From assembly GCA_037951105.1 (NCBI GenBank), contig JBAMJV010002081.1, positions 62,001 through 126,000 on the forward strand: 64,000 nt of DNA. The letters run 5' to 3'. This stretch comes from Echinarachnius parma (lineage: Eukaryota > Echinodermata > Echinoidea > Clypeasteroida > Echinarachniidae). The first letter of the stretch is position 1; each line of letters begins with the position of its first letter. A program made the translations under genes and the position numbers. The notes beneath the pieces were generated by a model, which ran no database searches, had not been told where the DNA came from, and was given only the letters and a program-made list of their open reading frames with translations. This document shows positions 22,258 to 32,190 of the stretch, piece by piece.

Positions 22258-22590
22258 ATAAGCACCTTCCACCTATCAATGACTATATCTTGTCACAGTG
22301 CATGTTTACACTTGTACATTTTCATATTTGGCATGTCAAGTACAACTCCATGTTGTAAATTGACAAATCCCTCTCAGTAAAATAACTGAAAAAAAAACAG
22401 ATATCTTTGGCAAAATTCATAAGCACCTTCCATGTATCAATGACTATTATCTTGTCACAGTTTCAGCTTCGAGTCAACCATGTATGTTCATACGTGTACA
22501 TTTTCATATTTGGCATGGCAAGACTAAGATAAGTACAACTCCACATTGTACATCAGTGTACATCACTCATTTAAAACAAATCCCTCTCAG
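22258..22590. repeat. Local tandem duplication of about 160 bp
   Basis: ATAAGCACCTTCCA, ATCAATGACTAT, TCTTGTCACAGT, ACATTTTCATATTTGGCATG and ACAAATCCCTCTCAG occur in the same order from 22258 and again from 22419. Confidence 0.85.
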
Positions 22591-22690
22591 AATCATTCTT
22601 TCCACAACATCTCGGTCTTGCACCTATCTTTGTTTTAGTAGTACAGACTGAAATAATGTTCGAAATAAATTTAAATATCAATGTTTCACA

Positions 22691-22915
22691 GGGGTAAAAC
22701 ATAAGCCAAATAAAGGAGGTGTTGCACCATGCAACAAAACAAAGTGTGGCCCATGTAAAGTGTGCAGTGGCAATACAAATTATGTTAGATATGTTCATCT
22801 TTGTACTTTTAAGTCAGAGAGCCTAGTGGAATTATTTAAAAGTAAATGTGTTTCACTGGAGGGGAATAGTTGTATATGTAATGCATGTCATGTTAAGTTC
22901 AGGAAAAATTTTTAA
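22691..22915 (+). pseudogene. Cys-rich zinc-finger fragment, multicopy family, N-terminal type
   Basis: An open stretch after TTTCACAG reads KHKPNKGGVAPC, CGPCKVCSG, VHLCTFKSESLVELFKSKC, then CICNACHVKFRKNF and a TAA. The paired Cys motifs and the ESLVELFKSK helix resemble, from memory, the N-terminal finger of a large uncharacterised protein family repeated in invertebrate genomes. A donor-like GTTAAG lies just after the last CxxCH, so it may be an exon rather than a whole gene. I do not know its function. Confidence 0.5.
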
Positions 22916-23169
22916 AATGTATAGAGAGGCCACAGATCCTGGCCGGGGAGGGTGGGGGACTTCCATGAGAACCCTGAGCAAGTTTGTTTCGAGTTTATCT
23001 TTTGTGGATCCTACCATAGACCCAAGACGTATGAGGCTGCGTTAAGCCCGGCGCAGACAGAGCCGACTCGACCCGATCCGACTACAATGGAATGGATATG
23101 TGTTGTTATCACTGATAATAAAATGCAACATATCGTCGGTGGGGTGACAAAACCTCGTATCTCAAAAAT

Positions 23170-25020
23170 CATGAATTTTCAGGAGAGCGAAAAAACTTTC
23201 CTGTCTAAACAAATTAAGTGCTGTGACAACGTCCTTTCTTTTTAAAACTGGAATATTTATGAAATTTGTAATGTCATTGTTGAAATACCGTAACATAATT
23301 GTTTTGATATTTGAAACTGAGTTACGAGGTTTTGGCTTTTATCTACATTGAGATACGAGTTTTTAGTTTTTATTCAAATTGAGATACGAGTTCTTAGTTT
23401 CAATTCTGAATGAGTTACGAGGATTTGGTTGAATGAGTTACGAGGATTTGAATACTCTAACTTCGGCACTGTTAGGCCGTGTGTGAGTTACAACCCCACA
23501 GCTAGAATGGAGTTGAAGCTATAAAGAGTAGCTGGTTGTATTGGACTAAAACACTGATAGAGGCGTTTGATGTTTCACCATAATCAAAGCAAGTGATTCA
23601 GAAACCAAGAGTCTCGCCTGATCACGAGTTCAATATAACTTTGAACCGACAACGAATGCTTTATCGCAATACAGTATAGCATTCTAGATTCCATCCTTCC
23701 TGAGGGCTGCGTTCGGGCGAAATCATCTTGCGCTACCGATGCCGATGGAAGCAAAACAAAAATCACTGTTATGATGATCTATGTTCATGATGATCTATGT
23801 TCATGATGATGATGATTATTATTGTAATATTCAACATTGTATTATCAAGATTGTACTATTCCTTTAATTATATTTCCACCAGATAAGTTTCCCCTTTAGA
23901 TACTTCATCTCCAACTTCAACACATAGCCATTATTCACACGTCCATACAAAAATATAAAAAAAAACATTGACGGCACATGTCCAGAGTGAAAACACATTA
24001 CAAACGCAATGGACGTTTTAGAACTTCACTTTCACAGTAATGAACATTGTTAAGTCAAAACAAAGGAAATATTCACAACAATATTTCAGTCAAATCGAAA
24101 GATACATTGTATTTAAATATTTCATGCAATTCAATGAACCTCGAACATATCAATTTGAATTATTTTAGAATCCTTGAATATTCATATTCATAGAACATCA
24201 ATTCAATGGTAAATAGAATACCAATTCATTAATAAAAATTCATTTAAATTCAAGACATTTTTTGTCTTGTTTTTAAGCAAGGTTTAAGCTGAGGAGGGAA
24301 AATTTTGAACCTGACATAGCTTGGTATAAGAACCGCTTAACCGAAATCTTGGTATTACTTTGGCTCAGGAGAAAACACACCATCCACTGTGGGCCGCGAA
24401 GAAAAGGGCACTTGAAAATCAGCAAAGAGTATTATGCCTATGAAGATTATAAAACGATACAAACAATGCTGGGGTGGGGTGTGTACGAAATCGACACAAG
24501 TGAAGGGATAGGGCTACCACGGGGTTACACAATTTATAAATATTATCAGCTAATATTGTTCATGCCGGAGAAAACTTATCTTCTTTAGGGTCATCATCTT
24601 CGTCAACAACATAAAATACAGAGTGCGTATGATGCCATAGGTACCCTCCATTCATCTTAGCCAGAACATATACAAGCCCTTTACTCTGTATAGGGTTATA
24701 ATTAACTTTACGCATTAAACCCTACATTACTATATTAAAATGTCATGTATTATAGACACAAGAGTCAAGAGAGAAACAACAGTGGCAATACCATACCAGA
24801 AATTCACTTTCGTTTCCACAAATTTTTCAAATCCCTTGATATTGGGCAGAACTTTCCTGGGACAGAAGAGAAGAACAACAAATATAAAATAGGAGAAAAG
24901 GAAGAAATGTAGTAGATGAAGGAGATGAGATTGGAAGAGGAAAGATGATAAAGAGGAGAAAGAAGAACAAGAAAGACAGAGAAAAGAAAGAAGAGACAAA
25001 GAAGAAAAAGGCTAACAATT
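23170..25020. other. No gene seen; polypurine tract at the right end
   Basis: AT-rich with GATGAT repeats at 23770-23815. From about 24865 to 25015 the plus strand is nearly all purine (AGAGGAGAAAGAAGAAC and similar), the third such tract in the window. Confidence 0.55.
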
Positions 25021-25022
25021 GT

Positions 25023-25367
25023 TCAGTGACGTAATCCATCGTAGAAAGTATGGTAGTCTCCCGGGATTACAAATTTTAGTTGCTGCAGATGTTCATATTT
25101 ACTGTCATTGATTGGCCTGCGGTCTTGATACAGGGATGGTGGGGACAACTCCACCTCTCTAGCAAGGCTTTGCCTTGTGCGCCGAGGACGTGGAAGGTCT
25201 TGCCAATCATCGCTGAACTTTAGCTTGTATTGGATACTACCATCTTCGTACTTAAGAGCACGAACGTTTGTCACCGTGGGGTCGCCAACCCTGCTTCCTG
25301 GTCGAATTGAAGGAATGGTAATTGTCTTTGAGTAATCTCGGAAGAAGCGATAATCCAAGTACTTCAC
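25023..25367 (-). CDS. Conserved unknown fragment, probably from a multicopy element
   Basis: 115 codons open, reading FRDYSKTITIPSIRPGSRVG, then VRALKYEDGSIQYKLKFSDD, and ending LQQLKFVIPGDYHTFYDGL. I recognise the SIRPGSRVGDP and PxDYHxFYxxL blocks as recurring at the C-end of uncharacterised proteins in repeat-rich invertebrate genomes, but know no function. There is no clear ATG (the first in-frame start would be TTG) and no strong acceptor, so it is probably an exon or a relic. A tandem GACGTC-rich array abuts it. Confidence 0.5.
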   Translation of the reverse strand: MKYLDYRFFRDYSKTITIPSIRPGSRVGDPTVTNVRALKYEDGSIQYKLKFSDDWQDLPRPRRTRQSLAREVELSPPSLYQDRRPINDSKYEHLQQLKFVIPGDYHTFYDGLRH

Positions 25368-25424
25368 AACGTAGGGTCATAACAAGACGTCTTTTATACG
25401 TCATTTTACGACGTCCTTATGACA

Positions 25425-25720
25425 AAAATTAATTGTGAAAAAATGGTCTTTAAAAGACATCATTATGACATCTTCTATACGACACAAATTATCATGTCAA
25501 AAATGGTCTTTAAAAGACGTCACAATGATATTATTATGACATCTTCTATACGACACAAATTATCATGTCAAAAATGGTCTTTAAAAGACGTCACAATGGC
25601 GTCATTATAACATCTTCTATATACGACACAAATTATCATTTCAAAAATGGTCTTTAAAAGACGTCACAATGACGTCATTATGACATCTTCTATACGACAT
25701 ACGACGTGTTAACCAATTTA
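25425..25720. repeat. Tandem repeat, about 70 bp unit, rich in GACGTC
   Basis: Four units with AAAATGGTCTTTAAAAGAC, GTCACAATGACGTCATTATG and CTTCTATACGACACAAATTA. Each unit carries short palindromes such as TGACGTCA, the core of a CRE site, but nothing shows regulatory use. Confidence 0.9.
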
Positions 25721-25807
25721 CGACCAAATTAATACGTCCTAAAGACGTCAGTCTGCTATCAGGGATGCATCGCACTGGTCCTTTCGCGTTTGAAAAACCG
25801 ATATGTT

Positions 25808-26518
25808 CATAATGGGCCGTATGCATAAAGACAAGCAATTGCTTATAAGCAATTGCTTTAAGCACAAGCAAGAGCTTGTCAAGCAAAAGATCAAGTTCAA
25901 GCAATTGCTTGAATTCATATGCACAGGCTTTTGCTTGTGCTCAAACCTTTTGCTTGCACTGCCAAGCATTTGCTTACGTGTTGGACAAAGGATCGTTACG
26001 GTTGTGCGAACATCGCACTGCAGGACAACAATGCTTCGTGCCCGACCTGGCGGTAGTATTTTTTTCTTACGCAAATAGCGAAGAAACAGCACAGAGCATC
26101 AGGGGGGTTTCTGTGCAGATCGATGGACAAACATTGCCGTAAAAAGTCTAAAATAACAGGAATTTGATTAAATATGAAATCACAACATAATCTCTGAAAT
26201 AAGGAGCTTGTAATCATCCTGAAACGGTATGAAAATTTGATCCTTAAACGCGAATGCCCTGAGTAAGCAAGAGCTCAAGCTGGTCCGGAGATGCTTGAAA
26301 AAACGCAATTGCTTATCAAGACAAGTAAAAGGTTCGTTTTATGCATACGGTTTTAAGCAATTGCTTGTTTGGTAAGCATTTGCTTACGAGCCGTAAGCAA
26401 TTGCTTGTGCTTGTAAGCAAAAGCTTTTGCTTACAAGCAATTGCTTGTTTGTGTGCATACCGATTCAAGCAAAAGGCTAGCACAAGCAATTGCTTGTTTT
26501 TATGCATACGGCCCATTA
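25808..26518. mobile_element. Foldback element built of AAGCAATTGCTT palindromes
   Basis: Outer inverted ends ATGGGCCGTATGCATAAA at both sides. Both arms are filled with repeated AAGCAATTGCTT and close variants in alternating spacing, around a unique middle of about 330 bases. No coding capacity found. Confidence 0.88.
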
Positions 26519-26865
26519 TCATACTCTTCTTGAAGTACCCTGCGTGACAATGGCTTTCTATCATGATCGTTACACTTTCCTACGTAGAGGTATTGAGATA
26601 CGAGGTATTGTACAGATGTTCAAGGCATAAGAAGAAGGAATTACACGTATCTCATGTTACGAGGTTTTGTCAGTGCAGCTTCAAAGGGGGTTAAAATTAC
26701 GAGGTTTAGTTTCAGGGTGTTTGGGGAAAAACCGAGACAGGAGGCGTTCCATGGGTTTATCAGCAGGTGCCGTAGGTCATTAGGTACAAAATTATGCAAA
26801 AAACTCAAAATCTCAAAAAATTGAGATACGAGGTTTTGTCACCCCACCGACGATATACATAAGGG

Positions 26866-27506
26866 ATATTCTTTTGTTACGTTTTAAGTACCCTTGAGAT
26901 GAAGTATCAGCAAGAAAAAGAAAATCCTCACCAAACGAAGGCACTGCCATTCGTGCTTCAGCTATCTCTTCCCTACTTCCTGTTAACGAACAAACGAAAT
27001 TACAAACCAAAGTACTGGGTTAAATAGAGTGTCAACTGAATTAATATCAAATGGCAGTAGAGACATGGGGTCTTTAGAATATGTTTCACACATGTTTTTC
27101 CCCTGTGAACGAAGCATAGTATTAACTGCACATGCTGTGTCACACAGACTTGAAAGAGATTCACTCTCATTTAAAGAATGTGCAGGTGACAACAATGTCT
27201 CATCAGAGGAAGAACATTCATCATTACATTTACTGTTTAGAGAAAATATTTCAGCTTTTGATTTATGCCATGCTTCTATAATGTCTTCTTTTGATAAGTC
27301 TGAGACATAAAACAAATCTCCTCTGTTAGACCCAGATTTACTAATTGAGAGTTTACTTCCCATAATATCCATGATTCTGATTCTAAGCCATGGTTTTGAC
27401 CTTTTTGATCTATCATATAGTGATACATTACTATGACACACATTTCTTAGGACTTTAGTATATAATTCATATGCAGCTGTCATTAAAAATTCTTTATATA
27501 CGCCTG
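26866..27506 (-). pseudogene. Unknown protein exon, frameshifted, of a multicopy family
   Basis: A strong acceptor (CTTTTTTCAG) at 27507 opens GVYKEFLMTAAYELYTKVLR, then about 150 globular residues with a Ser/Cys-rich middle and SVDTLFNPVLWF near 27010. The first frame then stops; moving one frame continues FVCSLTGSREEIAEARMAV, which looks like the expected continuation (the family pattern I recall is DPVLWxFVCxLTQS). So a small indel near 27000 breaks it. The first frame is open upstream to 27852, but that part overlaps a better plus-strand zinc-finger reading. Confidence 0.5.
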
Positions 27507-27566
27507 AAAAAAGCAGGAAGAAGCACAGGATTAATTGTTTCCTCTCGGAATACATGATGTGCGCTC

Positions 27567-28037
27567 TTACATCAGAAGTGGAATCCTGTTGCAGTTTAGA
27601 CGACTTTAATAATGCATTCCATCTTAATTGTTTGTCAGTACCCAATATCATATCTCTGTGCAGGAAACACAGGGCAGAGCTTTCAAATTTTAAAACAACT
27701 GAACTTTGTATTACATGTTGCATATGTAGCCTTAAAGTTACAGTTAAAGAAAGGAAATATTCATCAAAAATCCTCTCAGATGAAGGAGTAAGCAAGTTGA
27801 AAGACATCAAGGCAGAGTTTGCTGTTGATGGAGATGCGTTTTTTGTGCTCAAGATGTTATCGTTATTCTGTTCACATTGTTAAGAAAACAAGTTTTAGTG
27901 ATCTAGATTTGTGTGTTCAAGACTTGATGAACCGTGCAGATAAAGTAGAAGATCCTATAACAGCAAATGATAAAGCTTGGGCTTTAACACTAAAAGACCT
28001 TATTAGTATATGTAAGCAAGAGCATGATTCTGAATGA
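27567..28037 (+). pseudogene. Zinc-finger fragment (CxxCxxC ... CxxCY), frameshifted at a T-run
   Basis: Plus strand reads ISLCRKHRAEL, ELCITCCICSLKVTV, SSKILSDEGVSKLKDIKAEF, DGDAF. At a run of six Ts (27839-27844) the frame must drop one T to continue LCSRCYRYSVHIVKKTSFSD, DLCVQDLMNRAD and on to a stop at 28037. The CxKH, CxxC and CxxCYxxHxxIxK order matches the second finger of the same multicopy family as the 22.7 kb fragment. The indel may be real decay or a homopolymer sequencing error. Confidence 0.55.
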
Positions 28038-28750
28038 ATGGCTTGTGGTGAAACCGATTCCAAAACAATGGCAGGGTCTGGAGCTGGTGGGGGACGTGTA
28101 CCATGGTCTACAGTGTCGGGAGCTGGTGGAGGACGTGTACCATGGTCTGCAGGGTCGGGAGCTGGTGGAGGACGTGTACCATGGTCTGCAAGGTCGGGAG
28201 CTGGTGGAGGACGTGTACCATGGTCTGCAAGGTCGGGAGCTGGTGGAGGACGTGTACCATGGTCTACAGGGTTGGGAGCTGGTGGAGGACGTGTACCATG
28301 GTCTGCAAGGTCGGGAGCTGGTGGAGGACGTGTACCATGGTCTACAGGGTTGGGAGCTGGTGGAGGACGTGTACCATGGTCTGCAGGGTCGGGAGCTGGT
28401 GGAGGATGTGTACCATGGTCTGCAGGGTCGGGAGCTGGTGGAGGACGTGTACCATGGTCTGCAGGGTCGGGAGCTGGTGGAGGACGTGTACCATGGTCTG
28501 CAGGGTCGGGAGCTGGTGGAGGACGTGTACCATGGTCTACAGGGTCGGGAGCTGGTGAAGGACGTGTACCATGGTCTGCAGGGTCGGGAGCTGGTGGAGG
28601 ACGTGTACCATGGACTGGAGCTAGCTGGTTGTGCACGGGATCACAACATGGTCTTTGTGTAATGTCTGTAAACACTGGAGAGTTCCACCCGGGTGTAAGG
28701 ATAGCTCGATAGTTTGTCACTGGCAGGATATGTAGGAAGTTCTGTTTCAC
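27917..28750 (-). CDS. Pro-rich repeat exon, 14 x 13 residues, function unknown
   Basis: A strong acceptor (CTCTCTGCTCCCAG) opens VKQNFLHILPVTNYRAIL, a 45-residue unique start, then 14 near-identical repeats of HGTRPPPAPDPAD and a non-repetitive tail to the stop. The repeat is a 39-bp DNA minisatellite, a multiple of three, so it is open in several frames on both strands, which makes the ORF weak evidence by itself. The acceptor and unique start argue for the minus strand. The tail overlaps the plus-strand zinc-finger fragment, so at most one of the two is real there. Confidence 0.4.
   Translation of the reverse strand: MKQNFLHILPVTNYRAILTPGWNSPVFTDITQRPCCDPVHNQLAPVHGTRPPPAPDPADHGTRPSPAPDPVDHGTRPPPAPDPADHGTRPPPAPDPADHGTRPPPAPDPADHGTHPPPAPDPADHGTRPPPAPNPVDHGTRPPPAPDLADHGTRPPPAPNPVDHGTRPPPAPDLADHGTRPPPAPDLADHGTRPPPAPDPADHGTRPPPAPDTVDHGTRPPPAPDPAIVLESVSPQAIHSESCSCLHILIRSFSVKAQALSFAVIGSSTLSARFIKS
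28075..28625. repeat. Minisatellite, 39-bp unit, 14 copies
   Basis: Unit GGGTCGGGAGCTGGTGGAGG + ACGTGTACCATGGTCTGCA. Few substitutions between units and no length changes, so reading frames stay open throughout. Confidence 0.95.
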
Positions 28751-29176
28751 CTGGGAGCAGAGAGAAAAATACGGAAAACAAAAATATAAGATTAAAATCA
28801 AACTTGAATTTTAAAAAAATTAAGTTTAAAATCAAATCAGAATTCATGTGTTTTAATTAAGAACAGTTGTATTTTACAAGCTACATAATCACAGATAAAT
28901 AGTTCTGGATAACTTCATAGCATTTAAATACCATATTTAGAAGGTTACAGGTCACCTATCTACAGTGGCCACTTTCCATGCTTCCCCTGGGTAGTCACTA
29001 TACACTCTATTTGTTTAGGAATTTCTATTCAGAAAAATTTACCATATAAACAGTATAACTGCAACTTCAGTACATGTACTGACTCGATTATAAGTTCATC
29101 AAATGTAATAAAACAGTGCGCACACACCCTACGCACCCCCCTGGCTATGGGGCTGTAATATATAACATTAGTTAAA

Positions 29177-29331
29177 CATGTTATTGCAGTACTGCGGTAC
29201 TCATAGTGCATTTACTCCGGTAAATTGGACACTTTCGCAGTACAAGTACTGTGGTACAAGTACCGTGGTACAAGTACCGTGGTACAAGTACCGTGGTACA
29301 AGTACCGCGGTACTAATGCAGTAATAACATA
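29177..29331. mobile_element. Foldback element with GTACCGTGGTACAA tandem core
   Basis: Inverted ends ATGTTATTGCAGTACTGCGG and ACCGCGGTACTAATGCAGTA. The core has five 14-bp units of self-complementary GTACCGTGGTAC/ACAAGTAC sequence. Confidence 0.8.
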
Positions 29332-29779
29332 GGTACTTCAAGTATGTACTCCGAGTACTGCATTACAGTACTGTGGTACTGCAGTTCTTGCATTACTTTT
29401 TTTTACATGGGAGTTATTTTAACAAAAACATATTTTGAGGCAAGACATATTTTTTGGGCAAACAGAAATATATGTACCTTCTTTCGCCGCCTCTTCCGTA
29501 GGGTCTTTTTCCTCCTCTGCCTCCTTCTCCTGGCAGCCTTCCTCCTCCGCACATATGGCGATGGTTGCGCAGGTTGCTGAATTGGCTGAAGTTGCTGTAG
29601 AGATGATGCGACACATCTTGACTTGATGGCCACATAAGGTATAATCTTAAAACTTGGCACATCAGGCACATAACTTTGGGGCTGAAGGAGCAAGAACAGA
29701 CTGCCATGGTGTTTTTTTCTTTCTTGGCTTCGGCGGGAGAGGTTGTGGTGTTTGTTGACGGCGACGATTTCCATACTTT

Positions 29780-30458
29780 TCACGCCTGCAATAAACTACC
29801 AAGTCCAAATCTGTCTCCTTCCACTGTCCTGACTGAACCGACTCCTGATGCCTTTTTTTTTGGAGGGCAAATGGGTGGTATTTGCCATCGTGGATGTGGA
29901 ACAATAACGCGTGTAGCAGGAAAAAATAAATTGTTCACAAAAGAAGATATACTGTCCGCAATAACACTCTTGCCAGCACTTGTCAAATGTAACCCGTCTC
30001 TCTGGTAATGAAAGGAGTGTTGCAAAAATGGACCAGTTCCATCAAATATATTACATCTCCCGAAGGAAGTGGAGAGTTGGTGCAGTTTTAAATTGTAATA
30101 TAAAGATTTAGTGTGAAGATCCTCACTGTCCCAGCGGGGTAAAATAAAACTGAATGTTATATGTGCAGCTGGAAAACGTTCTCTCGTAATTAAGTACAGA
30201 TGGCGATATAAAAGTTTATCTTGATGCCATACACCCTTATTTAAATTGTTTGTTCCAATATGGAGAATAACTAGTCAAGTGTCACTGTCTGTTGTATAAT
30301 TATAGCGTATATGATCATATAATTTATTTAAAGTTGCTCCAGGCAGAAAATCAACGGTCCAGGAAAAAAAGCAGTTGGTAGCTTGCAGTTGGTCTTGAAG
30401 CCCACGGAAAATGGAGTCACTGAACACAGCTACCTTGATGTTATTGGCTGGGGCAAGC
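29780..30458 (-). pseudogene. SGNH/GDSL-hydrolase-like domain with one in-frame TGA
   Basis: A strong acceptor (TTTTTTAATTGCAG) opens LAPANNIKVAVFSDSIFRGL. One frame runs about 226 codons, broken only by TGA at 30277-30275. SGNH blocks are visible: block I VFSDSIF (usually GDSI, so the Gly is changed), block III VILHIGTNNL, and block V RDGLHLTSAGKSVI with the Asp-x-x-His pair. The TGA sits just before block III, where TGG would fit. Such domains occur in some LINE ORFs and in other multicopy proteins. The tail after FVNNLF is basic and Pro-rich and may shift frame. Confidence 0.6.
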
Positions 30459-30469
30459 CTGCAATTAAA

Positions 30470-32190
30470 AAAGAAAGAAAATAAATTAGCATGAAGCACA
30501 GAAATTACTAAATACTTTTAGTAATGAAAATCCCCTTATCAGTCCCATCTCTGTTGGCACCATTTCGTTAGAACCATGGTTCTCTTTCGATTTCTGTGAT
30601 CAGAGAGGGGAAATGGAAAGTGCTTTAAGATGTAAACAGGCTGATCCTGATGGTGGTTTATTTTTATTTTTTGAACGCACGTACAATAAACCTAACTGGG
30701 GCTAGTGCACGTGCAACTGATCAAGCCCCATAGTTCTAATGGTGCATTGATCCATTACCCAGGACACATGCTTCAAAATTTAAACTAGCTAAATTAGCAT
30801 TCTTTGCCCAGACTGCCCACCATGCACCATCTTCTCCCTCCGCTATTTTGGAGATCAGCGATCCCAAGGGTCGCACATTTACATCAGTTCTGCATACTAT
30901 GGTGTGAAATTGAGAGTTACAGCAGTATTTTAGTATACATTGATTACTCTATGTGTGGTGATGTGGCTCTCCAATGCTTTACTTCGATGAAAATCAACTT
31001 AATATAAATATAATCAGGGAATAATTTTCCTGGTATCGCATCGCAATTTGCTATGCATTTTTGCATGACTGCTATACAAAACATCTTTTGTGTAGCAGTT
31101 TTCTTCCATAGAAATGTACAGAATTTCATTTGAAATATTTATCCATCGGCTGAAATTGCTAATCAAATTTGAGGAAAATTATTCCCCGATATAAACATGA
31201 CAAAATTAAGAATGGATGCTCTCTGTAACATTTACAACTAATACACAGATATGATGTGGGCATGGTTGGCGAGTACTTGCTAGTATTTACTAGTATTAGT
31301 AAATAATATTCAATGATTACAATTCAATTTACATAATTCATAAACACAAAATTGCACTGAAATCTGAATCATGATTATTCACTGAATGATCAGGATCATG
31401 GATGATTATGAGTCTTCTAAATTGGGACATTTCCCTGGGCCTGGCCTAGTAATTTTAAGAATCAGTTAAAATAAGATTAAACCTAATAGTAACATTCTAA
31501 TCTCTATGGATAGTAAGAATCATAGACATACAAATTATAATAGTATACAGTAATACTAGGCAGTCCCAACATAAATTGAAGCATATGGGACTACACAAGA
31601 ACAATGCCACTGTGAATCGTTTCTTTTGTTGGCGCGCCATTCTCGTACATCGCGCGAAAAGATCGAGTCGATTAAAGCAAAATTGTGCCTACTTCCGGTA
31701 AACATTCAAGATTTTGTTGTTTTTAATGTGACATTTATTACATGAAAAGCATCGTGCATCAAAACGAATTTGGGTTGTGCGTAATACCAACAATTCAAAC
31801 TATCATTATTCGGAGAAAATTTTACAAAGTAAGTTTTAGACGGGTCAAGACGTCGCAAAATCTGACAATATGACAAAAGTATTAACCAGAAAGAGACAAA
31901 ATGTTTCCGATTTTCATCTCAATATTTCAAACCCAAGATGACAGCCAAAATTGGCAAATTATGCATCAAAATAAAGAGAAAGAATCATGTTTGTACGTAC
32001 CCAACCATTGCTGCTTGCACGATGCATGACGTAGGTACCTGATGAAAGTTTGTTGACCTGTCTCAAAAATCTTGAGAAGTCTCGTAACATCCCAATGCCC
32101 GATTTCCGACTGACAGCCTAATCTCGAGTTCCGCGAGATTCGCCGGTTTCACCTCATTACGCACGCTTCGCGTTTAGACTGGGGAGGAAC
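30470..32190. other. No gene supported
   Basis: AT-rich sequence. The end (31620-32190) has CG-bearing blocks (GGCGCGCCATTC, CGCACGCTTCGCG) shared in part with 20390-20945. Confidence 0.5.

Larger units (their letters stand above)
23129..26862. repeat. Inverted pair GTCGGTGGGGTGACAAAACC with GAGATACGAGG motifs
   Basis: 23129-23165 reads CATATCGTCGGTGGGGTGAC, AAAACCTCGTATCTCAA; 26818-26862 is its reverse complement. Near each end the motif GAG[AT]TACGAGG(TTTTG) recurs several times (23320-23455; 26590-26840). They may be the ends of one 3.7 kb element or two separate copies. Confidence 0.6.

Noticed and set aside
24730..25039. Leu/Phe/Ser-rich minus-strand ORFs
   Set aside because: Translation of a polypyrimidine tract.
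28024..28712. Plus-strand ORFs of 151-224 residues over the 39-bp repeat
   Set aside because: Open only because the unit length is a multiple of three; no splice site or unique sequence supports them, unlike the minus strand.
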